Assembly (NCBI GenBank): GCA_963823515.1
Contig: CAWGMB010000002.1
Coordinates: 310,001 to 374,000, forward strand
Direction: 5' to 3'
Origin: Miltoncostaea sp963823515
GTDB taxonomy: Bacteria > Actinomycetota > Thermoleophilia > Miltoncostaeales > Miltoncostaeaceae
DNA length: 64,000 nt
Position numbers and translations under genes: made by a program. This document shows positions 11,940 to 22,569 of the stretch, in pieces. The notes beneath the pieces are model-generated. The model was not told where the DNA came from, searched no databases, and saw nothing but the letters and a program-made list of their open reading frames with translations. Numbering within the stretch: the stretch's first letter is position 1; every line of letters starts with the position of its first letter.

Positions 11940-12209
11940 ATGGACGACACCGAGATCCGCACCGTGGTCACGAGGCTGTCGCGGCCTCACCCCTCCGGCG
12001 GGGACGTGATCGAGCGCGCCGCCATCCTCGCGTCGGGGGGCGACTTCCGGGCGATCCTGGCGTGGATCGAGGAGCACGACGGCGTCCCCGAGGCGGTCGC
12101 GGTCGCGGCTCCGACCGGCGGCCTCCACGGCTCGCGCATGTCCTACGGCGCCGACGCGCCACCGGGGCCGCCGTCGCGCTTCGTCCTTCCGGCGGGCGCA
12201 CTGGCCTGA
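11940..12209 (+). CDS. small hypothetical protein, 89 residues
   Basis: Function not recognised. The N-terminal two thirds (TEIRTVVTRLSRPHPSGGDVI onward) look like a compact alpha-helical domain with FRAILAWIEEHDG; the C-terminus is rich in Pro, Gly and Ala. No signal peptide or membrane segment is evident. Support is the leaderless-type -10 exactly 6 bases before the ATG and GC-rich third positions like the neighbours. It follows the NarL-type regulator in the same direction with a 55-base gap. Confidence 0.55.
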   Translation: MDDTEIRTVVTRLSRPHPSGGDVIERAAILASGGDFRAILAWIEEHDGVPEAVAVAAPTGGLHGSRMSYGADAPPGPPSRFVLPAGALA

Positions 12210-12239
12210 GGAGTGCGCGGGCCCGGGACGCGCCCGCGG

Positions 12240-13055
12240 TGACGACCCCGGCGAGACGCCGCGCGGGTCGTCACGGCCCTCTTCCGCGAGGCGGCGCTGT
12301 TCATGGGCCTCTACGCGCTCTGGTTCCACCTGGGCGCCATCGGCCGCACACGGGTCGACGGCGCACTCGCGCGTGGCCAGGACCTCCGGGAGATCGAGCG
12401 GGCGCTCGGGCTGCGGAGCGAGGCCGATGTCCAGGGGCTGTTCATCGGACACGACCGGCTGGTCGAGCTCCTCCACGGCTCCCACCACCGGTTCCACTCC
12501 CGGCGATGGTCGTCCTCCTGCTCTGGCTCTCTTCCTGCGCCACCGCGACCACTACCCCACCTGGCGCACGTCGCTGGCCCTGCTCACGCTCGCCTGCGTC
12601 GTGATCCAGCTCGTGCCGACGGCTCCTCCGCGCCTCTTCCCCGAGCTCGGCATCCTCGACACGGGCCGGCTCTACGGCGACTCGGTCTACGGAGCGCTCC
12701 AGGACCCCGGCCCCGCCGGCTCGCGGCGTTCCCCTCGGTCCATGTGGCCTGGGCGGTCCTGATCGGCTGGGCGGCCTATTGCGTGAGCGCGAGCCGGCGG
12801 CGGTGGCTGGCGGTGGCGCACGCCGCCATGACGACGCTCGTGGTGCTGGCCACCGGCAACCAGTTGGTGGCTCCAGGGCATCGCCGCGCTCGCCATCCTG
12901 CTCGGCATCCATGCGGCGGTGCCGCCGGTGCGGAGCCTGGTGGCGCTGCCGCCGCCGGCCCTTCGGCGGCCCGAGGTCGCACCCGGCGTGGCGCTCGCGA
13001 GCAGCGACCCCGGAGAGCCGCCGGGACGGATGATCCGCGGCCCCGAGGAGCCGGC

Positions 13056-13060
<5 letters not shown>
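12240..13060 (+). pseudogene. PAP2-superfamily membrane phosphatase/transferase, multiply frameshifted
   Basis: Protein similarity to the PAP2 family (the inositolphosphotransferase/Aur1-like branch, inferred) is spread over at least four frame changes. Pieces seen: ALFREAALFMGLYALWFHLG; GLFIGHDRLVELLHGSHHRF; a frame change near 12,497, then MVVLLLWL; LVPTAPPRLFPELGILDTGR; a change near 12,720, then AAFPSVHVAWAVLIGWAA, the usual catalytic SVHVAW site; a change near 12,870, then LQGIAALAILLGIHAAVPPV. The order matches one continuous membrane protein, but no frame is long enough to make it. The true start and end are uncertain; the end meets treS-mak tail to tail. Several shifts in 600 bases favour true decay more than treZ does. 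Confidence 0.7.
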
Positions 13061-16409
<3,349 letters not shown>

Positions 16410-16417
16410 CGGGCGGG

Positions 16418-16423
16418 ATGCTA
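16418..16423 (-). promoter_or_regulatory. -10 hexamer of treS-mak
   Basis: TAGCAT on the minus strand, 8 bases before ATG 16409, compatible with a leaderless or near-leaderless transcript. Confidence 0.4.
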
Positions 16424-16483
16424 CCCAAGCGCCACACGCCGCGAACCCGTGCGCCGACGGACGCGAGCGGGCATCATCCAGTA

Positions 16484-17803
16484 ATGGAGGAGATCCAGCG
16501 CACCTACCGCGGCTCGGCCGTCCGGCCCGAGGAGGAGCTGCACCGCCAGGGCCCCGAGCGGGCGCTCGTGATCGCCTCGCTCCCGCGCGACGGCGACGAG
16601 CAGGAGGACCGCCTGCGCGAGTTCGGCGAGCTGCTGCGCACCGCGGGCGCGGAGGTGATCGACACCCTCGTGCAGCACCGCGAGCGGCCGATGCCGCGCA
16701 CCTACCTCGGCACCGGCAAGCTGGAGGAGCTCAAGGGGCTCGTCGAGCGGCACAAGCCGGACCTGGTCGCCGCCGAGGGCTCGCTCAGCCCCGGCCAGCA
16801 GCGCTCGCTCGAGGACAGGCTCAAGACGCGCGTGGTCGACCGCACCGCCGTGATCCTCGACATCTTCGCCCAGCACGCGCGCTCGGCCGAGGGCAAGCTC
16901 CAGGTGGAACTGGCTCAGCTCGAGTACTCCTACGCACGCCAGGAGGGTCTCTGGCAGCACCTGGAGCGGCTCGGCGGCGGCGTCGGGACCCGCGGTCCCG
17001 GCGAGAGCCAGCTCGAGTCGGACCGGCGCCTCGTGCGCAACCGCATGGCGACCCTGCGCCGGCGCCTGCGCGACGTCGCCCGCTCGCGGGCGACCCAGCG
17101 CGAGCGCCGGGTCGCCTCGCCCATCCCCCGCATCGCCCTCGCCGGGTACACCAACGCCGGCAAGTCGAGCCTCATGAACGCGCTGAGCGGCGCCGAGGTG
17201 AGCGTCAACGACGCGCTCTTCGAGACGCTCGACCCCACCACCCGCAAGCTGGCGTGCGACGGCCACGAGATCCTTCTGTCCGACACGGTCGGCTTCATCC
17301 GCCACCTCCCCCACCAGCTCGTGAAGGCCTTCTCCGCCACCCTGGAGGAGGCCCGCGAGGCGGATCTGATCCTCCACGTCGCCGACGCCTCCGAGCCGGA
17401 GGGGCGCCGCGAGGCGCGCGCGAGCGCCGTGGACGAGGTGCTGGAGGAGATCGGCGCCGCCGACATCCCGCGCCTGCTGGTGCTGAACAAGATCGACCTG
17501 GCCGGCGCCGACGAGCGCTCGGCCCAGCGCTTCCGCCATCCCGACGCCGTCCAGGTCTCGGCCACCACCCGAGAGGGCCTCGACGCCCTCTCGGCGCGCC
17601 TCGCCGACGCCGCCCGCCTGCGCCTCACCGCCCTCGACGTGACCATCCCCTACGCCGACTCCGGCCTGATCGCCGCCGTCTACGCCGACGGCAGCGAGGT
17701 CACCCAGGAGCCCACCGACGACGGGATGCGCGTCCACGCCCTGATGCCCGCGGCCTCGGCGGCGCGGATACGCGGCCGGCTGGACGGAGCGCGCTCCCGC
17801 TAG
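16484..17803 (+). CDS. hflX: GTPase HflX
   Basis: Ribosome-binding translational GTPase that splits or rescues stalled ribosomes under stress. It has 439 residues from ATG 16484 (MEEIQRTYRG). The N-terminal HflX domain holds RPMPRTYLGTGKLEEL and VFDRTAVILD-like VVDRTAVILDIFAQHA, followed by the linker GGGVGTRGPGESQLE. The GTPase core has G1 GYTNAGKSSLMN, G2 Thr in LFETLDPTTRKL, G3 DTVGFIRHLP and G4 NKIDLAG. An in-frame ATG at 16418 would add 22 residues without family similarity, so it is not used. Stands alone on the plus strand, divergent from treS-mak; a tandem repeat and a hairpin follow it. Confidence 0.96.
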   Translation: MEEIQRTYRGSAVRPEEELHRQGPERALVIASLPRDGDEQEDRLREFGELLRTAGAEVIDTLVQHRERPMPRTYLGTGKLEELKGLVERHKPDLVAAEGSLSPGQQRSLEDRLKTRVVDRTAVILDIFAQHARSAEGKLQVELAQLEYSYARQEGLWQHLERLGGGVGTRGPGESQLESDRRLVRNRMATLRRRLRDVARSRATQRERRVASPIPRIALAGYTNAGKSSLMNALSGAEVSVNDALFETLDPTTRKLACDGHEILLSDTVGFIRHLPHQLVKAFSATLEEAREADLILHVADASEPEGRREARASAVDEVLEEIGAADIPRLLVLNKIDLAGADERSAQRFRHPDAVQVSATTREGLDALSARLADAARLRLTALDVTIPYADSGLIAAVYADGSEVTQEPTDDGMRVHALMPAASAARIRGRLDGARSR

Positions 17804-17808
17804 ACGCG

Positions 17809-17894
17809 GGTGGGCTCGGTGCCCTTGCTGGACACGGGGTGGGCCCGGCGTCCTGCGGGGGACGGGGTGGTCTCGCCCCTCTGCCGGGGACGAT
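17809..17894 (+). repeat. three degenerate tandem copies of a 28-29 base unit
   Basis: Starting 6 bases after the hflX stop, units beginning GGTGGGCTCGG, GGTGGGCCCGG and GGTGGTCTCG follow one another at 28-29 base steps; each ends in a GGACACGG/GGGACGG-like block. No coding sense is seen. Copies differ from each other, so the array is old or degraded. Confidence 0.5.
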
Positions 17895-17938
17895 CGTCCG
17901 GGGCGTCGACGGAGCGCTGAACCCGGACGTGCGTTCAA

Positions 17939-17973
17939 CGCCCTGATGTCCCACGTGCGAGGACATCAGGGCG
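17939..17973 (+). terminator. perfect 13-bp hairpin downstream of hflX
   Basis: Arms CGCCCTGATGTCC (17939-17951) and its exact reverse complement (17961-17973) enclose a 9-base loop. No T tract follows. It lies 136 bases after hflX and may be a terminator or an RNA structure; with no open frame over it, coding constraint does not explain it. Confidence 0.5.
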
Positions 17974-18116
17974 GCAGATCGGCTTGCGCCGGGGACGGCC
18001 GTCGAGATACCGAGACGGTTCCTGGCGTGGGCAGGCCACGCGGGACGGATCCGGTGATTGCGGAACACGTGTGAGGCGGTCCTTGGAGCCCCTTTCCGGG
18101 GCGCCGTTGCGTGGTG

Positions 18117-18151
18117 GTCCAATTGGACGAGTGCTCGGGGTCCATTTGGAC
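18117..18151 (+). repeat. paired 12-bp palindromes, cluster 1a
   Basis: GTCCAATTGGAC at 18117-18128 and GTCCATTTGGAC at 18140-18151, start to start 23 bases, with the 11-base spacer ending CTCGG before the second G. The same layout recurs at 18249 and near fliJ. The surrounding 17,804-18,457 has no supportable gene. Confidence 0.75.
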
Positions 18152-18248
18152 GCGTGCCCTCGCGGCGGCCGGCCGGTCGGGTCGGCGAATTGTGAACATG
18201 AGCGGGGTGCTCCCCGAGAACGCCTTCGCCGGGCCGATCTCGGGGTTC

Positions 18249-18283
18249 GTCCAATTGGACGAACACTCGGGGTCCAATTGGAC
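18249..18283 (+). repeat. paired 12-bp palindromes, cluster 1b
   Basis: Two perfect GTCCAATTGGAC palindromes (18249-18260 and 18272-18283), again 23 bases start to start, each followed by GA. The spacer GAACACTCGGG closely matches GAGTGCTCGGG of the pair at 18117. Both pairs sit about 180-340 bases upstream of nothing obvious on the plus strand and downstream of the minus-strand gene at 18458. Confidence 0.75.
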
Positions 18284-18457
18284 GAACCCGTGCGGCCACG
18301 GAGACGCCGCGGCGGATCCGTGGCGTGGGGAGGCCGCGCGAGATGGATCCCGGGACGCGCGGAGGCCGGGCCGGGGGGCCCGGTCACGCCCCGGCGCGCC
18401 CCCGCGGCGGGACAGCTCGCCGAGCCGGGTCGCGCCGCCGACCGCGAAGCAGGGGGC

Positions 18458-18679
18458 TTATGCGTCCGGCATCGCGACACGGCACGCCCGGCGGGGGCCG
18501 AGACGGCCCGCCACGACGGCGACGGCGCACAGGCAGAGGACGAGCCCGGCCACCTGCGACGTCTCGTACGGCCCCGTCAGCTCGCCGATCTCGGAGTCCA
18601 TGACGTAGTGCTGGTCCCAGCCGAGCCACGCCGCGTAGACGACGACGGTGAGCCCGGCGATCCAGGCGATGCGCGGCAC
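18458..18679 (-). CDS. small membrane protein, 73 residues
   Basis: Function not recognised. GTG start at 18679. Two predicted membrane helices: residues about 4-20 (IAWIAGLTVVVYAAWLGW) and about 45-60 (VAGLVLCLCAVAVVAG). Between them is a polar loop with MDSEIGELTGPYETSQ; the end is basic (LGPRRACRVA). The two-helix layout with the GPY motif before helix two resembles small hypothetical membrane proteins of other actinobacteria from memory, not checked. It lies alone between the palindrome region and the L,D-transpeptidase end. Confidence 0.55.
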   Translation of the reverse strand: MPRIAWIAGLTVVVYAAWLGWDQHYVMDSEIGELTGPYETSQVAGLVLCLCAVAVVAGRLGPRRACRVAMPDA

Positions 18680-18990
18680 GATGAGAACCCGTCATCCCCG
18701 AGCGCTGCCCGGACCACCCTCCGTGAGCTGAGACGCGCCGCGGATGAGCGGCCCTCAACGACCGCGGCACCGGCCCTCCACCGCACTCGGCCCCGTCCGA
18801 CGTGGCCGGCGCGCACCCGTGGTCGTCCCGGTGCCTCAACGGCCGCTCCCGGCGCACGCCGGTGCGGTCAGATCCGCGATCGCCAGGCCAAGGGGGATCC
18901 TGCCGCACCGGGGGCCCTGCGCGAGGACCCCCGGTGCGCCGACGCACGTCCCGTGCCCGATGGCGCCACCGGCACGGCGATCGTCTTCAG
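18680..18990. other. intergenic stretch without a recognisable gene
   Basis: About 310 bases between the start of the small membrane protein and the stop of the L,D-transpeptidase. Open frames here have no recognisable family features. It must contain the promoter of the 18458-18679 gene, but no clear element stands out. Confidence 0.5.
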
Positions 18991-19989
18991 TCAGCGGATG
19001 TAGACCGGCGTCCCGATGTCGACGATCTCGTAGAGGCGCTCGGCGTCGCGGATGTACATGCGGATGCAGCCATGCGAGGCGCGGCTGCCGATCGAGCCCG
19101 ACGACGGCGTGCCGTGCATGCCGATCGCCGACGCCGAGGTGCCGATCCAGCGCGTGCCGAGCGGGTTGCTGACGCCGGGGGGGATGGGGCCGAGGCCGGC
19201 GGCCCACGGCGAGTTCGGCGGGAACCAGGTCGGGTTCCGCTGCTTCTGGATGACCCGGAAGTTGCCGGTCGGCGTCGGGTGGTCGTAGGAGCCGACGGCG
19301 ATGGGGAACGTGATCTTCTTGCCGGCCTTCCACCACGTGAGGCGGAAGTTGCCGCGATCGACTACCACGATCGGACCCGCCGACCTGACCGAGGGGATCA
19401 GCCGCTTCGAGACCAGGGCGACCTTCGCCCTGTCACGGCGCAGGAGGGCGCGCTGCACGACCTTCGCCGACTTCGCGAGGTTGACCGCGGTACCGATCCG
19501 CGCCTTGATTGCGACGGGCGTCGTGCCCTTCAGTCGCACGCCCGCGTTGCGGGCCGGGACGTTCTTGGCCGCGGCGCGCAGCTTGAGCGTGGCGATCAGG
19601 CGCCGGCGGTTGACCTTCTCCTTGAGCGGGACCGTGACGCCCTCGGCCGGGACCTCCCTCGTGCGGCCGTAGATCAGCGCGACCTGCACCGCGTAGGCGA
19701 CCTTCGCGACATAGCCGACCTTCACCGGGTTGATCGGCTTGAGGCCGCGGCCGCGGAACGTGAGGGCGAGCGTCGCCCGTCGCGGAACGACGTGCTGGGC
19801 GATGACGGCCTGGGTGGCGTCGGCCTGGGTGAGGCCGCCCACGTCGATTCCGGCGATCGACACGCCGGGCGCGATGACCCCGGGCGCGAGGGGGGCGGGG
19901 GTCACGGGATCCTGCGCCAGCGCCGCGCCGGGCGCCGCCGCCGCGACGGCCACGGCGAGCGCCGCCACCAGTGTCGATCGCCTGCTCAT
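18991..19989 (-). CDS. L,D-transpeptidase (YkuD family), secreted
   Basis: 332-residue exported enzyme expected to form 3-3 peptidoglycan cross-links. A signal peptide (LVAALAVAVAAAAPGAALA) is followed by a basic domain of the VanW/peptidoglycan-binding 4 kind (about 45-200; inferred) and a C-terminal YkuD domain. The active site shows MHGTPSSGS (His about 292) and ASHGCIRMY (His about 306, Cys about 308), spacing as in the family. Start ATG 19989 forms an ATGA overlap with the stop of the upstream unknown gene, tying it to the flhF-PilZ run. That suggests a role in wall remodelling around the flagellum or simply operon growth. Confidence 0.9.
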   Translation of the reverse strand: MSRRSTLVAALAVAVAAAAPGAALAQDPVTPAPLAPGVIAPGVSIAGIDVGGLTQADATQAVIAQHVVPRRATLALTFRGRGLKPINPVKVGYVAKVAYAVQVALIYGRTREVPAEGVTVPLKEKVNRRRLIATLKLRAAAKNVPARNAGVRLKGTTPVAIKARIGTAVNLAKSAKVVQRALLRRDRAKVALVSKRLIPSVRSAGPIVVVDRGNFRLTWWKAGKKITFPIAVGSYDHPTPTGNFRVIQKQRNPTWFPPNSPWAAGLGPIPPGVSNPLGTRWIGTSASAIGMHGTPSSGSIGSRASHGCIRMYIRDAERLYEIVDIGTPVYIR

Positions 19990-20711
19990 ATCCGTTCCCC
20001 CGTCGCGTTCGGTTCATCCCAGACCGGCGATATTAGTGCAGGTCCCGGCCGATTCACCCGATCCGGGGGGTGCGCGATGTCGCAGCGCACCAGGCGGCCG
20101 CTCTCCACGACCCGCGCGAGAGCGACGTCGCCCCGTCGGCCGAGCACCCCTCGGCGCGAGAACGTCATGGCCAGACGCCCGTCGGCGTCGAGCGCCACGG
20201 ACTCGAGCGCCTCGATCGGGACGGGACCGAAGACCCCGACCAGCACGAGCTCGCCGGAACCCGCGTGCTCGGTCTTCACACGGCCCCATGCGGCCGCCAG
20301 GCGCGCGCGCCCCAGCTCGGGCCAGGGGACGCGGGTGCGGCGCAGCGTGCGCAGCCCATGGGCCTCGCCCCCGCCCGCCGGACCCCGGGCGCGCGGACGC
20401 GCGATCGGGTCGCGGCGATTCGCCCGGGACTCGACCGGCGCGACGCCGTGGCTGGTGGCGGTCACCGCGGTGGTGGCGTCGCGGGCGGGCGGCGCCTGCG
20501 TCTGGAGGACGGCGCTGCGGCCCGTCGTCGCGAGGCCCTCGGGGCCACAGACGGTGACGGTGGTCCGCGGCGCGGGCGACGTGCGCACCTCGGCAGGCGG
20601 CGACAGGCGCGGGGCTCCGACGCCGGGGCGCGGGGAGTCGAGGCCGCGGGCCTCGGCGAGAATCGCCGCCTCCACCGGGTGGGCGCCGCTCGTCGCGCCG
20701 AGGCGGGCCAC
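19986..20711 (-). CDS. hypothetical protein of the flhF-downstream operon
   Basis: Function not recognised. It has 241 residues from GTG 20711; the frame is open further upstream as far as the previous gene, so the start is uncertain (EEIRRLVARLGATSGAHPVE would read through the GTG). A helical start (HPVEAAILAEARGLDS) is followed by a long low-complexity Pro/Arg/Thr-rich linker (about 25-115), then an ordered C-terminal domain with ELVLVGVFGPVPIEALESVA and LARVVESGRLVRCD that reads like a small beta-rich fold. No signal peptide. Its stop overlaps the L,D-transpeptidase start, and it follows 20759-21319 closely. Confidence 0.65.
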   Translation of the reverse strand: MARLGATSGAHPVEAAILAEARGLDSPRPGVGAPRLSPPAEVRTSPAPRTTVTVCGPEGLATTGRSAVLQTQAPPARDATTAVTATSHGVAPVESRANRRDPIARPRARGPAGGGEAHGLRTLRRTRVPWPELGRARLAAAWGRVKTEHAGSGELVLVGVFGPVPIEALESVALDADGRLAMTFSRRGVLGRRGDVALARVVESGRLVRCDIAHPPDRVNRPGPALISPVWDEPNATGERI

Positions 20712-20758
20712 CAGGCGGCGGATCTCCTCGGCCCGCGAGCGGGCGGGCCGCCGGTCGC

Positions 20759-21319
20759 TCAGGTCACCGCCCCCTGGGCCACGATGACCGCGAGGGCCGC
20801 GCGCACCCGCTCGAGCGGCTCGAGTACGTCCATCCGGGTGCCGAGCTCCGCGAGGACCGCACCGACCGGCTCCTCGTCGCCGGACCCGCTCGGCAGGGTG
20901 ACGCGCAGCGGGTGGCCGCTCTCACTGACCTGCAGCAGGTAGGTGTCGGAGCCCTGCCCGCTGCGCGTCCCGACGGCGCCGAGCGCGTCGGAGCGCGAGG
21001 GGCCGACGAAGGCCATGGGGCAGATGTCGATCGGCTCGTCGAGGAGGCTGGGATCGTCGACCACGAGGAGGCTCGGCGGTTGCTCGAGCGCGTCCATCAG
21101 CGTGCGCAGCACGACCTCCGTGCGCAGGTAGCGGTCGAGGACGCCCCCGTAGAGGGCGCGCTGCAGGCGCGTCGGGGTGACGGGGTCGGTGAAGCGGAAG
21201 TCAACCGGTAGGCCGCTGGTGTCGGTCACCATCAGCCCGCCCACATAGGTGCCGCCGTCATCGGCCTGCACCACCAGGTAGCCGGGCCGGTGCCCCTCGG
21301 GGCCGCTACGCGAAGACAT
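20759..21319 (-). CDS. hypothetical protein of the flhF-downstream operon
   Basis: Function not recognised. It has 186 residues from ATG 21319, which overlaps the preceding stop by 14 bases. It looks globular and soluble: GYLVVQADDGGTYVGGLMVTD, then FRFTDPVTPTRLQRALYGG, ALEQPPSLLVVDDPSLLDEP, and YLLQVSESGHPLRVTLPSG. Hydrophobic strands alternating with charged helices suggest a conserved enzyme-like or sensor fold. Hydrophobic pattern and lack of low complexity make a real protein likely. It belongs to the run that begins with fapA and flhB. Confidence 0.75.
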   Translation of the reverse strand: MSSRSGPEGHRPGYLVVQADDGGTYVGGLMVTDTSGLPVDFRFTDPVTPTRLQRALYGGVLDRYLRTEVVLRTLMDALEQPPSLLVVDDPSLLDEPIDICPMAFVGPSRSDALGAVGTRSGQGSDTYLLQVSESGHPLRVTLPSGSGDEEPVGAVLAELGTRMDVLEPLERVRAALAVIVAQGAVT

Positions 21320-21521
21320 CGACGAGCCCCCCGCTGCGCCCACTGGGGTCCGGTGCGCCTGCCGAGTAGCGGGCGCCGGGCGATCCCGGGCGCCGGGTGG
21401 TCTCGGGCTGGGGCGCGGCCTCGGAGGGGAGGGCGTCGCCGGACGGGCGGCGGGTCATCGGGGTGGCGGCGGTCGCCGGCGGGGCGACGGGCGAGCCCAC
21501 GCGGTCGGAGATGCCGCTCAC
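21306..21521 (-). CDS. small Pro/Ala-rich hypothetical protein, 71 residues
   Basis: Function not recognised. The GTG start at 21521 forms a GTGA overlap with the upstream membrane protein, and the stop lies inside the next gene. The sequence is mostly disordered (MSGISDRVGSPVAPPATA) and ends in a hydrophobic GGLVDVFA. The tight overlaps on both sides are the main evidence; a similar short GxLVD(V)(F/Y)A tail occurs on some motility-associated short proteins, from memory and not checked. Confidence 0.55.
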   Translation of the reverse strand: MSGISDRVGSPVAPPATAATPMTRRPSGDALPSEAAPQPETTRRPGSPGARYSAGAPDPSGRSGGLVDVFA

Positions 21522-21895
21522 GCCGAGTCATCCTCTCCGGCGGCCGACGGGCGGCGACCGTAGGAGGCGTCCTGCGCCGCCGAGGCGGCGGCCTGGGCGG
21601 CGGCCGCGGCCTGCTCCTCACGCACGGCCTGGGCCGCCGCCGAGCGCATGAGCGCTTGGATCACCATGAGGGTCAACCACCAGGCGACGAGCGACATGGC
21701 GACCGCGCCGCCGAGGCCGCGGATGATGGCGTCGGCCTGGGCGAAGCCCTGCCCACGGCACACCTGGTAGGCGATCAGGAAGCCGATGATGCCCCCGACC
21801 CCGCGAGCGCGCGCGGTCCAGAGCTCCATCGGGCTGGCGGCGGCGGCATCGCCGCCCTTCTTGCCCTTGCCCTTGTCCTTGCCCTTGTCGGCCAT
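21518..21895 (-). CDS. small membrane protein next to PilZ gene, 125 residues
   Basis: Function not recognised. A Lys/Gly repeat start (KGKDKGKGKKGG) is followed by two membrane helices (about 32-46, VGGIIGFLIAYQV; about 62-84, LGGAVAMSLVAWWLTLMVIQ) and an Ala/Gln-rich, probably coiled tail (REEQAAAAAQAAASAAQ). The start overlaps the PilZ stop as TGATG. Its position after the PilZ gene suggests a flagellum-linked membrane partner, but nothing in the sequence shows this. Confidence 0.7.
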   Translation of the reverse strand: MADKGKDKGKGKKGGDAAAASPMELWTARARGVGGIIGFLIAYQVCRGQGFAQADAIIRGLGGAVAMSLVAWWLTLMVIQALMRSAAAQAVREEQAAAAAQAAASAAQDASYGRRPSAAGEDDSA

Positions 21896-22569
21896 CAGGC
21901 GACCCCCACCTCGCGCCGGCGCATCTGGCGCTGGCGCTCGAAGATGAAGCGCACCAGGCGGTCCTCATCGGAGCGGTCCATGTCGGCGAAGGCGATGGCG
22001 ACCCGGAACGGGCGCTCCTCGGAGTCAACGCGGTCACAGCGGACCACCCGGCCCGCGATCTCGATCGCCCCCGCCTCACCCCCGCAGAGGACCGTGGTGG
22101 AGAGCTCCGAGCCGACGTCGATGGCGTTCCGCAGCCGGAGCAAGGCGCCGCCGGCCGACAGGTTCTCGGTGATCGCCCCCGTGGAGAGGGCCTTCTTCCC
22201 GTCGCCGAGGCTGGCATGCACGATCAGGTGCACCGACACGCGGACGGTGGTGCGCCGCTGCATCCGGCGCCCCTGGCCGAGGAGCCTCGCGGTGTAGGTC
22301 TGGCGCCCGTCAGGCGCGGGGCGCTCCACCAGCTCGGCGTCGACCTCGCAGGGGACCTCGCGCCACGTGTAGGCCACCACGAAGGGCCGCCCGAGCGGCA
22401 GCGGCACGATCTCCCCGCCCAGACGCGGCGGCGCGATCGCGAGCATCGCGCCGTCGAGGTTCTCGACCACGCTGCTCCAGGGGCCGCCCGGCAGGCCGTC
22501 GAGCAGCACCCGGGCGCCGCGTTCGGGCAGGGGAGCGGCCTCGTGGGCCGGTGGGGCGGCCGGGCTCAC
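21895..22569 (-). CDS. PilZ-domain c-di-GMP receptor, YcgR type
   Basis: 224 residues. The N-terminal half (about 15-95) fits a YcgR-N/flagellar brake domain, and the C-terminal half is a PilZ domain. The c-di-GMP-binding arginines are present in QRRTTVRVSV (RRxxxR) and the second signature in ITENLSAGGALLRL (NxSxxG). It probably slows or regulates the motor in response to c-di-GMP, interacting with MotA/FliG. The GTG start overlaps the flhF stop by GTGA, so it is translated from the flagellar secretion operon. Confidence 0.88.
   Translation of the reverse strand: MSPAAPPAHEAAPLPERGARVLLDGLPGGPWSSVVENLDGAMLAIAPPRLGGEIVPLPLGRPFVVAYTWREVPCEVDAELVERPAPDGRQTYTARLLGQGRRMQRRTTVRVSVHLIVHASLGDGKKALSTGAITENLSAGGALLRLRNAIDVGSELSTTVLCGGEAGAIEIAGRVVRCDRVDSEERPFRVAIAFADMDRSDEDRLVRFIFERQRQMRRREVGVA

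Noticed and set aside
18111..18608. Plus-strand open frame over the palindromes with repeated VQLDE and NWT words
   Set aside because: The protein repeats are just translations of the GTCCAATTGGAC units; all frames over the region look alike and none has family features.
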